Below are positions 53,563 to 62,766 of a stretch of 64,000 nucleotides of DNA, piece after piece; position 1 is the stretch's first letter, and each line of letters starts with the position of its first letter. The position numbers and the translations under genes are program-made. The stretch is from NCBI RefSeq assembly GCF_035989285.1, contig NZ_CP108513.1, positions 10,230,001 to 10,294,000 on the forward strand, read 5' to 3'. A model generated the notes under the pieces. That model was not told the origin of the DNA and searched no databases. It saw nothing but the letters and a program-made list of their open reading frames with translations. This DNA is from Streptomyces sp. NBC_01235 (GTDB taxonomy: Bacteria; Actinomycetota; Actinomycetes; Streptomycetales; Streptomycetaceae).

Positions 53563-54903
53563 GTGCGTCGGCTCCTGTCCGCGCTCGTGCTCGTGCTCGC
53601 GGCAATGACGCTGGTCGGTGGCCTCGCGTCACCGGCCGGCGCCCACCCGATGAGCACCTCCGCCGTGCTCCTCGACGTCCGTGACGACGAGGTCGCGGGG
53701 GAGGTGCAGCTGCCGATCGACCGGCTGGCCATCGCCGTGCACCGCGAGCTCACCCCCGCGAGCGTCGTCGGCGCCGACCGGACGTTCCTCGGCGACTACA
53801 CCGCCGAGCACATCGCCGCGGTCGGCGACGACGGCACCCCCTGGACGGTGACGCTCGGCACGCCGGTGGTCCGTACGATCGACGCGACGGCGCATCTGGT
53901 CTATCCGCTCGAGATCCGCCCGCCCGACGGGCGCGTCACCGGTTTCGACCTCCGCTACGACGTGATCGTCGAGGAACTGGTCACCCACCGGGTCATCGCC
54001 ACCGTCCGCTACGACTTCGACCGCGGCATCCTCGAGGCGGACGACGCCGAGACCCTCGGGGTCCTCGACTGGGACACCAAGAGCCTGAACGTCCCCGCCG
54101 GGGAAGGGTCATGGCTGCGGGGCTTCGTCACGACGGTACGCCTGGGGACGGAGCACGTCGGCGAGGGGGCCGATCACCTGCTGTTCCTCCTCATGCTGCT
54201 CGTCCCGGCCCCGCTGGTGGCGGCGGGCGGCCGGTGGCGCGCCGCCCGCGCGTCGAGGCGGCGCAGCATCCGCCGCGTCGTGCACGTGGTCTCCGCGTTC
54301 GCCGTCGGCCACTCGCTCACCCTGGCCCTGGCGGCGGCCGGAGCGATCCACGTACCGTCCCGGCCGGTGGAGACGCTGATCGCCTTCTCGATCGCCGTGT
54401 CCGCGGTCCACGCGATACGCCCTCTCGTGGCCCGCGGGGAGGTACTCGTCGCCAGTGGCTTCGGGCTCGTCCACGGGCTGGCGTTCGCCTCGCTCATCGG
54501 CGACCTCGGCCTGGACCGGGGGTCCCTCGTCACCACACTCCTCGGCTTCAACCTGGGCATCGAACTGACCCAGCTGCTCGTCGTCGCCCTGATCATGCCG
54601 TCGCTGCTCGTCCTGGCCCGCACGGCCTTCTATCCCGCGTTCCGCCTCGCCCTGGCCGCCCTCGGCCTGCTGTTCTCGGCCTCCTGGATGCTGGAGCGCG
54701 CGACGCTGACGTCCTCCGACCCGTTCGAAGGCGTGCAGACGTGGCTGGTCGGGCACCCGTTGTCCGTCGCCGCGTCGCTCGCGGCATTCGCCGTCGTCGC
54801 GCTGCGCCTGGCACCACGGACGCCTGTCGAGGATGCGGACACCGGCCGACCGGCGGTCCACGCGCTGGACGGCCGGGAGAGGACGGTCAGTTCACGAGGC
54901 TGA
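53563..54903 (+). CDS. HupE/UreJ-like membrane protein
   Basis: The product is 446 aa from a GTG at 53563 (GGGAGGG 9 bases before). A signal peptide ends at GAHP, and a roughly 170-residue extracytoplasmic domain follows. The C-terminal half has about seven helices with the HupE/UreJ consensus: VGEGADHLLFLL, AFAVGHSLTLALA, GLVHGLAFASL and FNLGIELTQL, each rich in His, Asp or Glu that could bind metal. Family members are proposed nickel or metal transporters. It follows the DUF3500 lipoprotein. The convergent end overlaps a decayed gene. Confidence 0.8.
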   Translation: MRRLLSALVLVLAAMTLVGGLASPAGAHPMSTSAVLLDVRDDEVAGEVQLPIDRLAIAVHRELTPASVVGADRTFLGDYTAEHIAAVGDDGTPWTVTLGTPVVRTIDATAHLVYPLEIRPPDGRVTGFDLRYDVIVEELVTHRVIATVRYDFDRGILEADDAETLGVLDWDTKSLNVPAGEGSWLRGFVTTVRLGTEHVGEGADHLLFLLMLLVPAPLVAAGGRWRAARASRRRSIRRVVHVVSAFAVGHSLTLALAAAGAIHVPSRPVETLIAFSIAVSAVHAIRPLVARGEVLVASGFGLVHGLAFASLIGDLGLDRGSLVTTLLGFNLGIELTQLLVVALIMPSLLVLARTAFYPAFRLALAALGLLFSASWMLERATLTSSDPFEGVQTWLVGHPLSVAASLAAFAVVALRLAPRTPVEDADTGRPAVHALDGRERTVSSRG

Positions 54904-55366
54904 CGTGCCGGCAGTGGTCCGGTGCCGTGAGGGACCGTGGGGGGAAGCTGTCGTCCGGTGCCTGGAGGCAGATGTCGTGCCGGTGGGCCACCACGCCGGT
55001 GGCCCGCACGGCGCGTGGACCGGCATCGGGCCTCCGGCGGCCGTGCGTCGCGCAGCGACGGCGGGAAACGGTCGCAGACGTCCGCGCCCCCCGCGAAGCC
55101 GAGGATCGCGCCGTCCGTGAACAGCTCCGTGTCGGCGGTCCAGCCCTGCCGGGTCCCGCCAGGAGGTGTCGGTGGGGAAGCCCCAGTGGTTGAGCAGCGG
55201 GCTGCGGCGCTGGTTCTCGTGGATGCAGTTGAGCAACGGGTTGCCGCCGGCGAAGGTCCCCGTCGGCTCGAGCGCGGTGTGGTTCTCCCGCCACGATCAC
55301 GTTCGGATTCGGGGGCGCGGACGCGGCGGCGTGGGCCGTCGATCTCCGTGTCCCGGACGACCAGTC
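54887..55366 (-). pseudogene. Multiply frameshifted secreted-protein gene
   Basis: Fragments in three frames read as one protein: NPLLNCIHENQRRSPLLN, then LNHWGFPTD, then GWTADTELFTDGAILGF, and finally HRHDICLQAPDDSF with a stop at 54887-54889. The Cys-containing segments suggest an exported protein. At least three frame changes occur within 480 bases, so it is a decayed gene. The original function is not recognised. Confidence 0.5.
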
Positions 55367-55369
55367 CGT

Positions 55370-56713
55370 TCACGGCAGCCGAATCCCGAGACCGCGCAGC
55401 ACGGTCGCGGTGTCGGCGCCGCTCGCCGAGGCGGCGGCGACGGGACGCCGTGGGCGTGGGACGGCCACCGGGAACGAGGTGCGGCCGGTGTCCACCAGCC
55501 AGTCGTCGCCCCGCCCGACGAGGCGGGCGTCACCGGCGGACGCGGAAAGACAGGTGGACACCACGTCCGCCATGGACACGTCCCAGATCACACCGCCTCC
55601 CCCCGGCTGCTCGGACAGGGCGAGCGCGGCGGCGAGCAGACCGGTGAGCGGGTCGGCGACGGCGTCACCGGCGAACACGGGCCCCCCGTCCGCGTCCGTG
55701 GCGAGGAGTCCGCGGGAGGCGGCCACGTCGTCGCCGAAGCCGACCCGTCCCGAGGCGCGCCCGTGCGCCGTGATCGAGATCCAGGTGCAGCCACGGGCCG
55801 CCTCCGCCTCCGCGTCCAGTCCGAATCCCGCCAGAGCGCGGGGCCGGGAGGCCTCGATCACCACATCCGCCCGGCCGACCAGCTCGTGCAGGGCGGTGCG
55901 GCCCCGCGGGTCGCCGGGGTCCAGGACGACGGAGTGGTGGCCCGCGTGCAGCAGATCGTAGAAGGAGGAGTCGCCGAACCGGGCCCCGTCCGGGCGGGAC
56001 GGTGTCTCCACCTTGACCACCCTGGCCCTCGCCGACCCCAGCAGATGCGCGCACAGCGGACCGGCCCACAGGGAGCTGAAGTCGACCACCAGCAGGCCTG
56101 CCACGTCCCGTGGCGGTCCCGGCAGCGGACAGGCGCGCTCGGGGCGGGGCCCGACCGTCCCGCCCGCGAGACCGAGGAGTTCCACCCGCTCGTCCAGTTC
56201 CGCTCCGTCGTGCGCGGCCAGCCAGTCGGCCAGCCGGCGGGGGAGCGCCTCGGCGTCCAGATCCCGGCCGATCAGCGCGCTCCACAGCAGGGGGTCGTCC
56301 GGACGCGCGTCGGAGACGGCGGCCCAGCCGTCCCTCGTCGGAAGCAGACGGCAACTGCCGCCGACCGAGAGCCGCCCCCGCCGTCCCCGCCCGCTGAACG
56401 CGGCCCGCTCGGCGAGCAGCCGGGCCCCGTCGAGCCGCGCCCCGCCGGCCGAGGCGACATGGTCGGCCAGCCAGGAGGCGAAGGCGGCCGCTCCGCCGGG
56501 GGGAAGCAGCGGCGGTCCGTCGGGGTGGCCGGTCAGGAGAGGGACGCCGCTGCGGGCCCAGTCCTCGGCGATCCGGGACGGAGCGGTCGCGGACCAGGGG
56601 CGGGGGGAGCGCGTGGCGCCGACGGGAGGCCGGTCCGCGCGGGGCGCCGTCGCGCCGACGGGCCCCCGATGCCGGGTGGCCCGCGGCGGGCTGCCGGGCG
56701 CCTGGTCGGACAT
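55370..56713 (-). CDS. CoA transferase (CaiB/BaiF family III)
   Basis: The product is 447 aa from an ATG at 56713. The CoA-transferase family III region appears in the middle: LLVVDFSSLWAGPLCAHLLGSARARVVKVET with the downstream SFYDLLHAGHHSVVLDPGDP and ADVVIEASRPRAL. The catalytic Asp of the family lies in the YDLLHAGHHS-type region. An extra N-terminal ~120 residues precede it. It transfers CoA between acids. Twenty-two bases separate its start from the divergent enoyl-CoA hydratase gene, so they share one control region. Confidence 0.82.
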   Translation of the reverse strand: MSDQAPGSPPRATRHRGPVGATAPRADRPPVGATRSPRPWSATAPSRIAEDWARSGVPLLTGHPDGPPLLPPGGAAAFASWLADHVASAGGARLDGARLLAERAAFSGRGRRGRLSVGGSCRLLPTRDGWAAVSDARPDDPLLWSALIGRDLDAEALPRRLADWLAAHDGAELDERVELLGLAGGTVGPRPERACPLPGPPRDVAGLLVVDFSSLWAGPLCAHLLGSARARVVKVETPSRPDGARFGDSSFYDLLHAGHHSVVLDPGDPRGRTALHELVGRADVVIEASRPRALAGFGLDAEAEAARGCTWISITAHGRASGRVGFGDDVAASRGLLATDADGGPVFAGDAVADPLTGLLAAALALSEQPGGGGVIWDVSMADVVSTCLSASAGDARLVGRGDDWLVDTGRTSFPVAVPRPRRPVAAASASGADTATVLRGLGIRLP

Positions 56714-56735
56714 GCCGGGATGGTAGACCGGAGTC

Positions 56736-57821
56736 GTGTCCCCGACCACACCGATCTCCGTCGCCGAACTCGCCGCCGGCGCGGCGGACGCCGACCTCCT
56801 CGACGGCGAGGCCGGACCGTACCGGCCACTGCTGGTCGTCGACCTGGACCTGACGCCCGCACCCACGGCCGCCGACCTCCGGCGTGCCGTCCGCCGAGCC
56901 CGTGAAGGCGACCGGCTGCTGGTCGGGCGTACCGTCCGCACGGTTCCCGACTGTCCCGGCGCCCTCCTGGACTCCCTGGACCTGACGCTCGTACCCGCTC
57001 CCCGCGCACGCCACGGCTCGGTGGACGCCGCCGGGTCCCCGGCCACGGTCGCCGTCGAAGACCCGGAAACAGAGGCCGAATTCCTGCGCGGCCGGGCGGA
57101 GGAGCAGCCGCAGGCTGCTCTGGTGCTGCACCAACTCCTCCTTCTTCAGGCACGGTTGACGGTGCCGCAGGCGCTCGACGCGGAGTCGCTGGCGTACTCG
57201 ACGCTGCTCGGCGGGTCGGGCTTCGCCGGGTGGCTCGCGGCCCGCGGTCCGCGCCCCGCGCCTCCCCGTACGAGCGGCGACCCCGTTCTGGTGCGCCGCG
57301 AGGGCGCCGTCCTGCGGATCACGCTCAACCGCCCCGAGCGGCGCAACGCCCACGGCGCGGAACTGCGCGACGCCCTGGCCGGCGCTCTCGACATCGCCCG
57401 CTGGGACGACAGCGTGCGCGAGGTGGTCCTGGACGGCAACGGGCCCTGCTTCAGCTCCGGCGGTGACCTGGACGAGTTCGGCGCCGCCACCGACCTCGCC
57501 GCCGCGCACCTCATCCGCACCCGGGCGGGTGCGGCGGCCCGGCTGCACGCCGTCGGCGGACGGCTCACGGCGAGGCTGCACGGTCACTGCGTCGGCGCGG
57601 GCATCGAGCTTCCGGCCTTCGCCTCCCGCGTCGTGGCCGCCCCGGACACCCGGGTCCGCCTGCCCGAGCTGGGCATGGGCCTGATCCCCGGCGCCGGGGG
57701 CACGGTCAGTCTGCCGCGCCGGATCGGCCGCCGGCGCACCCTGTTCCTGGTCCTCGACGGCCGGACCGTCGCGGTCGAACGCGCCCTGGCCTGGGGGTTG
57801 GTGGACCGGATCGAGGAGTGA
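56736..57821 (+). CDS. Enoyl-CoA hydratase/isomerase family protein with N-terminal extension
   Basis: The product is 361 aa from a GTG at 56736. The crotonase domain occupies about residues 195-361 with GNGPCFSSGGDLDEF (oxyanion hole), LHGHCVGAGIELPAFAS and a PELGMGLIPGAGGTVSL stretch. The N-terminal ~190 residues are unlike normal enoyl-CoA hydratases (about 260 aa total). It adds water to, or isomerises, an unsaturated acyl-CoA. The gene is followed directly by a thiolase remnant. Confidence 0.82.
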   Translation: MSPTTPISVAELAAGAADADLLDGEAGPYRPLLVVDLDLTPAPTAADLRRAVRRAREGDRLLVGRTVRTVPDCPGALLDSLDLTLVPAPRARHGSVDAAGSPATVAVEDPETEAEFLRGRAEEQPQAALVLHQLLLLQARLTVPQALDAESLAYSTLLGGSGFAGWLAARGPRPAPPRTSGDPVLVRREGAVLRITLNRPERRNAHGAELRDALAGALDIARWDDSVREVVLDGNGPCFSSGGDLDEFGAATDLAAAHLIRTRAGAAARLHAVGGRLTARLHGHCVGAGIELPAFASRVVAAPDTRVRLPELGMGLIPGAGGTVSLPRRIGRRRTLFLVLDGRTVAVERALAWGLVDRIEE

Positions 57822-57886
57822 GCCGTGCGGGGGTCCGGCCGCTCAGGGTCGGGGCCGGACCAGCCCCGCGTCGTAGTTGCCCGGTG

Positions 57887-58018
57887 GACGCGACCGGCGC
57901 GATCCTGTCACTGCGGGTGGCCAAGGACCTGGTCCGCCCGGACCTCGAACTCGGCATCGTCACGATGCGCATCGGCGGCGGGCAGGCCCTGGCCGCGCTC
58001 TTCCGCAGGGTGGGGTGA
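57887..58018 (+). pseudogene. C-terminal remnant of an acyl-CoA thiolase
   Basis: Residues DATGAILSLRVAKDL and LELGIVTMRIGGGQALAALF match the last ~45 residues of thiolases. The catalytic Cys of the MCIGGGQ motif is Arg here (MRIGGGQ), and more than 300 upstream residues are missing. The frame's start overlaps the enoyl-CoA hydratase stop. It is a fragment, not an enzyme. Confidence 0.7.
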
Positions 58019-58037
58019 GTTCCCACCCGGCCGGAGC

Positions 58038-58898
58038 TCAGGCGTCGTAGGCGTAGAAGCCTCGGCCGTTCTTGCGCCCGAGGTGGCCCGCGGCGACCAT
58101 GCGGCGCAGGAGTGCGGGTGGCGCGTAGAGCGGTTCCTTGAACTCCTCGTACATCGACTCGGCGACGGCCTGGGCGGTGTCGAGGCCGATGAGGTCGAGC
58201 AGGCGCAGCGGGCCCATGGGGTGGGCGCAGCCGAGTTCCATACCCCGGTCGATGTCGTCGGGCCGTGCGGAGCCGGATTCCACCATGCGCACGGCACTGA
58301 GCAGGTAGGGGACGAGCAGGGCGTTGACGACGAAGCCCGAACGGTCGGCCGCCTGGATGGCCTCCTTGCCCAGCTGTCCTGCGAAGTCGCGGGTGCGCCG
58401 CACGGTCTCCTGGCTGGTGGTGAGGGCGGGGATGACCTCGACCAGTCGCTGCACGGGCACGGGGTTGAAGAAGTGCATGCCGATGACCTGTCCCGGCCGC
58501 TCGGTGGCGACGGCGAGGTCGACGATGGGGATCGAGGAGGTGTTGGTGGCCAGGATCGCCGCGGGATCCTCGACCGCCTTGTCCAGGGCGCGCAGCACAT
58601 CGGTCTTGATGTCGCGCTTCTCGGCGACGGCCTCGACGACGAACTGGCGGTCGGCCAGATCGGCGAGGTCGTGGGTGAAGGACAGCCGCGCGAGGATCTG
58701 ATCGCGCTGCTCCTCGCCGAGTCTGCCGCGCCGCACGCCCCGGTCGAGGGAGGCGGTGATGCGGCGGCGGCCTGCCTCGACGGCGTCGAACGTGGCTTCG
58801 GCGACGCGGACGTCGATGCCGCCGCGGGCGGCGACTTCGGCGATGCCGGAGCCCATGAGGCCGCAGCCGACGACGCCGAGGCGGGTGACGGGATCCAT
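58038..58898 (-). CDS. 3-hydroxybutyryl-CoA dehydrogenase
   Basis: The product is 286 aa. The Rossmann motif GVVGCGLMGSGIAE starts near residue 7, the catalytic His lies in MHFFNPVPVQRLVE (about residue 142), and the C-terminal dimer domain contains GSARPDDIDRGMELG and AHPMGPLRLLDLIGLD. It oxidises (S)-3-hydroxybutyryl-CoA with NAD(P)+. The upstream icmF gene ends 20 bases before its start on the same strand, so they are an operon. The CoA transferase, hydratase and thiolase remnant nearby fit short-chain acyl-CoA metabolism. Confidence 0.9.
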   Translation of the reverse strand: MDPVTRLGVVGCGLMGSGIAEVAARGGIDVRVAEATFDAVEAGRRRITASLDRGVRRGRLGEEQRDQILARLSFTHDLADLADRQFVVEAVAEKRDIKTDVLRALDKAVEDPAAILATNTSSIPIVDLAVATERPGQVIGMHFFNPVPVQRLVEVIPALTTSQETVRRTRDFAGQLGKEAIQAADRSGFVVNALLVPYLLSAVRMVESGSARPDDIDRGMELGCAHPMGPLRLLDLIGLDTAQAVAESMYEEFKEPLYAPPALLRRMVAAGHLGRKNGRGFYAYDA

Positions 58899-58918
58899 GG
58901 GGGGTCCTCTCCGTTGGG

Positions 58919-61900
58919 TCAGACGTTGCGGCGGTACTGGCCGCCGACCTCGAAGAAGGCGTCGGTGATCTGCTCGAGCGAGCAGACCCGGGCAGCCTCC
59001 ATGAGGACGGCGAAGACGTTGCGGTCGCCGGTCGCCGCGTCCTTGAGGGCGGTCAGGGCCGCGTGTGCCGCGTCACGGTGACCTTGCTGGAAGTCCCGCA
59101 CGCGTCCCAGCTGGGAGACCTTCTCTTCCTCGGTGGCGCGGGCGAGTTCGACGGCGCCGGGCTCGGCCGTGTCGGCGTGGGGGTTGCGGAAGGTGTTGAC
59201 GCCGATGAGGGGGAGCGTGCCGTCGTGTTTGCGCTGCTCGTAGAGCATCGACTCGTCCTGGATGCGGCCGCGCTGGTAGCCGGTCTCCATGGCGCCGAGC
59301 ACGCCGCCGCGTTCGCTGATCCGCTCGAACTCCTGGAGTACGGCCTCCTCGACCAGGTCGGTGAGTTCGTCGATGACGAACGAGCCCTGGAGCGGGTTCT
59401 CGTTCATCGCCAGGCCCCACTCCCGGTTGATGATCAGCTGGATGGCCAGGGCCCGGCGAACGGAGTCCTCGGTGGGGGTCGTGACGGCCTCGTCGTAGGC
59501 GTTGGTGTGCAGGCTGTTGCAGTTGTCGTAGATCGCGATCAGTGCCTGGAGCGTGGTGCGGATGTCGTTGAAGTCCATCTCCTGGGCGTGCAGGGAGCGT
59601 CCGGAGGTCTGGACGTGGTATTTCAGCTTCTGGCTGCGCTCGTTCGCGCCGTACTTCTCCTTCATGGCGACCGCCCAGATACGGCGGGCCACCCGGCCGA
59701 GGACGGAGTACTCGGGGTCCATGCCGTTGGAGAAGAAGAACGACAGGTTCGGGGCGAAGTCGTCGATGCGCATGCCCCGCGCCAGGTAGGCCTCGACGTA
59801 GGTGAAGCCGTTGGCCAAGGTGAAGGCGAGCTGGCTGATCGGGTTCGCGCCGGCTTCGGCGATGTGGTAGCCGGAGATGGACACCGAGTAGAAGTTGCGG
59901 ACCTTGTGGGCGATGAACCACTCCTGGATGTCGGCCATCATCCGCAGGCTGAACTCGGTGGAGAACAGGCAGGTGTTCTGACCCTGGTCCTCCTTGAGGA
60001 TGTCGGCCTGCACCGTGCCCCGCACGCTCGCCAGCGCGTGGGCCCGCAGTTCGGCCGCCTCCTCCGGCGACGGTTCGCGGCCCTCGGCGGCACGGAACCT
60101 CTCCACCTGCTGGTCGATCGCGGTGTTGAGGAAGAACGCCAGGACGGTCGGGGCGGGTCCGTTGATCGTCATGGAGACCGAGGTGGTCGGCGCGATCAGG
60201 TCGAAGCCGTCGTAGAGCGCCTTCATGTCGTCCAGCGTGGCCACCGAGACGCCGGACGTGCCGACCTTGCCGTAGATGTCGGGGCGTTCGTCGGGGTCAC
60301 GGCCGTAGAGGGTGACGGAGTCGAAAGCGGTGGACAGGCGGGTGGCCGGCTGGCCCTCGGAGAGCAGCTTGAAGCGCCGGTTGGTGCGGAACGGGTCGCC
60401 CTCGCCGGCGAACATCCGGGCCGGGTCCTCGCCGTCGCGCTTGAAGGGGAACACCCCGGCGGTGAAGGGGAAATAGCCGGGCAGGTTCTCCCGCCGCCAG
60501 AACCGCACCAGTTCCCCGTGGTCGGTGAAGCGGGGCAGCGCGACGCGGGGGATCTTGTTTCCGGAGAGGGACTCTCGGGTCAGCCTGGTGCGGAGCTCCT
60601 TCTCCCGGACCTTCACCACCTGCTCGTCACCGGAATAGGAGGCCACGACAGCGGGCCAGTTCCGGATCTGCTGCGTGACCTGGTGCGGGAGGTTCTCGCG
60701 GGCGTCTTCGAGGAGTGCCCGCACGTTCGCGGCGTCGGAACCGGCCGCGACGAGTTCGCCGCTGACCGTCTCCAGGCGTTGCACCCGCCGTGCCGCCTCG
60801 GTCAGCCGGCCGGTCTCGGCGTGATAGGCGCGGACGCTGTCGGTGATCTCCGCGAGGTAGCGCACCCGGTCCGCGGGGACCACCTGACGGATGCCGGAGG
60901 AGTGGCGCACGTCGACCGGCGCCAGCGTGCCCTCCGACAGCGGCAGGTCCTTCCCGGCCAGGCCGGTCCTGAGGTGCTGGTAGAGAGCCGTGACACCGTC
61001 GTCGTTGAAGGTGGCCGCCGAGGTGCCGTACACCGGCATGTCCTCCGGGCGCATCCCGAACGCCTCGCGGTTGCGCACCAGTTGGCGGCCCACGTCGCGC
61101 AACGCGTCCTTGGCGCCGCGCCGCTCGAACTTGTTGATCGCCACGACGTCGGCGAAGTCGAGCATGTCGATCTTCTCCAGCTGCGAGGCGGCGCCGAACT
61201 CCGGCGTCATCACATACAGCGAGGTGTCGACGAACGGCACGATCGCCGCGTCGCCCTGGCCGATGCCCGGCGTCTCCACGATCACCAGGTCGAACCCGGC
61301 GGCCTTGACCACGTCGATCACGTCCGCCAGGTGCTCGGGAAGCTCGCGGCTGCCCCGGGTGGCCAGGCTGCGGAAGAACACCCGGTTGCCGTCGAGGGAG
61401 TTCATCCGGATCCGGTCGCCCAGCAGCGCGCCGCCGCCCCGGCGACGGGTCGGGTCGACCGCGATCACCGCGATCCGCAGCTTGTCCTGCTGGTCGACAC
61501 GCAACCGGCGCACCAACTCGTCGGTCAGCGACGACTTTCCCGAGCCACCCGTGCCGGTGATGCCGAGCACCGGCACCGCCCGCGACACCGCCGCGGCACG
61601 CACCTGCTCCAGGAACTCCCCGGGCAGCTTGCCGAGTTCCGCACCCGTGACGGCACGGGCGATCGCGAACCGGTCACCCGCCAGCACAGCGGCGGCGTCG
61701 GCCGGCCTGCCGTCCCAGAGGTCGAAGTCGCAGTCCCTCACCACTGAGTTGACCATCCCGGCCAGGCCCATCCGCTGCCCGTCCTCCGGGGAGAAGATGG
61801 TCACCCCGCTGCCCCGCAGCCGGGCGATCTCCTCGGGCACGATGACGCCTCCGCCCCCGCCCACCACACGGACATGGTCCGCTCCCTGCGCGCGCAGCGA

Positions 61901-62149
61901 CTCGACCAGGTACTCGAAGTACTCCACGTGCCCGCCCTGGTAGGAGGAGACGGCCACACCGTGGGCGTCCTCCTCCAGCGCCGCGTCCACGACCTCCCGC
62001 ACCGACCGGTTGTGCCCGAGGTGGATCACCTCGGCGCCCTGGGACTGGAAGATGCGCCGCATGATGTTGATCGAGGCGTCGTGCCCGTCGAACAGGGCCG
62101 AGGCCGTGACCAGACGGACGGGGTGCACGGGGCGGTGCAGATCGCTCAT
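58919..62149 (-). CDS. icmF: Fused isobutyryl-CoA mutase (IcmF)
   Basis: The product is 1076 aa, the IcmF length. A B12-binding domain with DGHDAS (residues 21-26) is followed by the MeaI-type GTPase domain with the P-loop GTGGSGKSS (199-207) and, further on, the mutase TIM barrel with TSVSMTINGPAPTVLAFF and SVSISGYHIAEAGANP. It rearranges isobutyryl-CoA to n-butyryl-CoA using coenzyme B12, with its own chaperone GTPase. The ATG at 62149 follows GGAAGG. Its promoter contains a 12-bp palindrome. It heads an operon with the dehydrogenase gene. Confidence 0.93.
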   Translation of the reverse strand: MSDLHRPVHPVRLVTASALFDGHDASINIMRRIFQSQGAEVIHLGHNRSVREVVDAALEEDAHGVAVSSYQGGHVEYFEYLVESLRAQGADHVRVVGGGGGVIVPEEIARLRGSGVTIFSPEDGQRMGLAGMVNSVVRDCDFDLWDGRPADAAAVLAGDRFAIARAVTGAELGKLPGEFLEQVRAAAVSRAVPVLGITGTGGSGKSSLTDELVRRLRVDQQDKLRIAVIAVDPTRRRGGGALLGDRIRMNSLDGNRVFFRSLATRGSRELPEHLADVIDVVKAAGFDLVIVETPGIGQGDAAIVPFVDTSLYVMTPEFGAASQLEKIDMLDFADVVAINKFERRGAKDALRDVGRQLVRNREAFGMRPEDMPVYGTSAATFNDDGVTALYQHLRTGLAGKDLPLSEGTLAPVDVRHSSGIRQVVPADRVRYLAEITDSVRAYHAETGRLTEAARRVQRLETVSGELVAAGSDAANVRALLEDARENLPHQVTQQIRNWPAVVASYSGDEQVVKVREKELRTRLTRESLSGNKIPRVALPRFTDHGELVRFWRRENLPGYFPFTAGVFPFKRDGEDPARMFAGEGDPFRTNRRFKLLSEGQPATRLSTAFDSVTLYGRDPDERPDIYGKVGTSGVSVATLDDMKALYDGFDLIAPTTSVSMTINGPAPTVLAFFLNTAIDQQVERFRAAEGREPSPEEAAELRAHALASVRGTVQADILKEDQGQNTCLFSTEFSLRMMADIQEWFIAHKVRNFYSVSISGYHIAEAGANPISQLAFTLANGFTYVEAYLARGMRIDDFAPNLSFFFSNGMDPEYSVLGRVARRIWAVAMKEKYGANERSQKLKYHVQTSGRSLHAQEMDFNDIRTTLQALIAIYDNCNSLHTNAYDEAVTTPTEDSVRRALAIQLIINREWGLAMNENPLQGSFVIDELTDLVEEAVLQEFERISERGGVLGAMETGYQRGRIQDESMLYEQRKHDGTLPLIGVNTFRNPHADTAEPGAVELARATEEEKVSQLGRVRDFQQGHRDAAHAALTALKDAATGDRNVFAVLMEAARVCSLEQITDAFFEVGGQYRRNV

Positions 62150-62194
62150 GGAGCCTTCCCAGGCAGATCGCGGGAACTCTGACTGAGTGGATAG

Positions 62195-62206
62195 TAGGAC
62201 GTCCTA
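62195..62206. promoter_or_regulatory. Palindromic operator in the icmF promoter
   Basis: TAGGACGTCCTA is a perfect 12-bp palindrome about 46 bases before the icmF start. On the minus strand a TACTAT -10-like hexamer (62191-62196) lies at its edge, so a bound repressor would occlude the promoter. The regulator is unknown; the TetR at 3232 recognises a different-looking site. Confidence 0.55.
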
Positions 62207-62450
62207 GTAAATGACAGAAGGTGATATCGATGTGACCAGAAGCACAGAGCGCGATGAGTGGTCGGCCGGCGTCGGCTGAGCACGCTCCGCTGTTTCACAT
62301 ACGTGCGGAGACTCCGCCGACCTGCGGGACTGGGCCGGCTGCGCGGTCCGCCCCGTGACCGGGCACCTGGCTGTGCGTCCAGCGCGGGCGCGCCCTGGCA
62401 GAGAACGTCCCCAAGGTCCGTGGCAGCCGGCAGAGCACGGCCTCCGGCCT

Positions 62451-62522
62451 GATCCACGCGATCCACGCGATCCACGCGATCCACGCGATCCATGCGATCA
62501 ACGCGATCCACGCGATCGACGC
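62451..62522. repeat. Tandem 9-bp repeat, eight units
   Basis: Eight contiguous units of GATCCACGC (three of them, units 5, 6 and 8, with a single substitution) occupy 62451-62522, within the 617-base gap between icmF and the roadblock gene. No gene with coding character covers it; one frame reads Ile-His/Ala-Trp repeats but lacks a start and a ribosome site. Confidence 0.85.
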
Positions 62523-62766
62523 GGTCTGGCGTGCGCCGGCCGCCGCGGGTGACCCTCCACCGAGTGCGGGCGCGCCCCGACCGACCCGTCGGTGCGCCCG
62601 GCGACGGGAGTCGAGGGGGGCGTCCGACCCGGCCCGGGGAACCCGACCCTGCCAAAGCCATCGTCTGCGTCTGCTGTTTTCCGTAGCCTCAAGGGCACAA
62701 GAACCACCGTGCGCCGCACCGTACTTGATCCGCATCAGTCGACAACGCGCCGAAGGGAAACCGGTC

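Noticed and set aside
59063..61747. An 894-codon frame antisense to icmF
   Set aside because: The translation is a low-complexity string with His/Gly/Val bias and no motif, and the opposite strand encodes a complete IcmF.
62451..62522. CRISPR array
   Set aside because: The units are contiguous 9-mers without spacers, and there are no cas genes.
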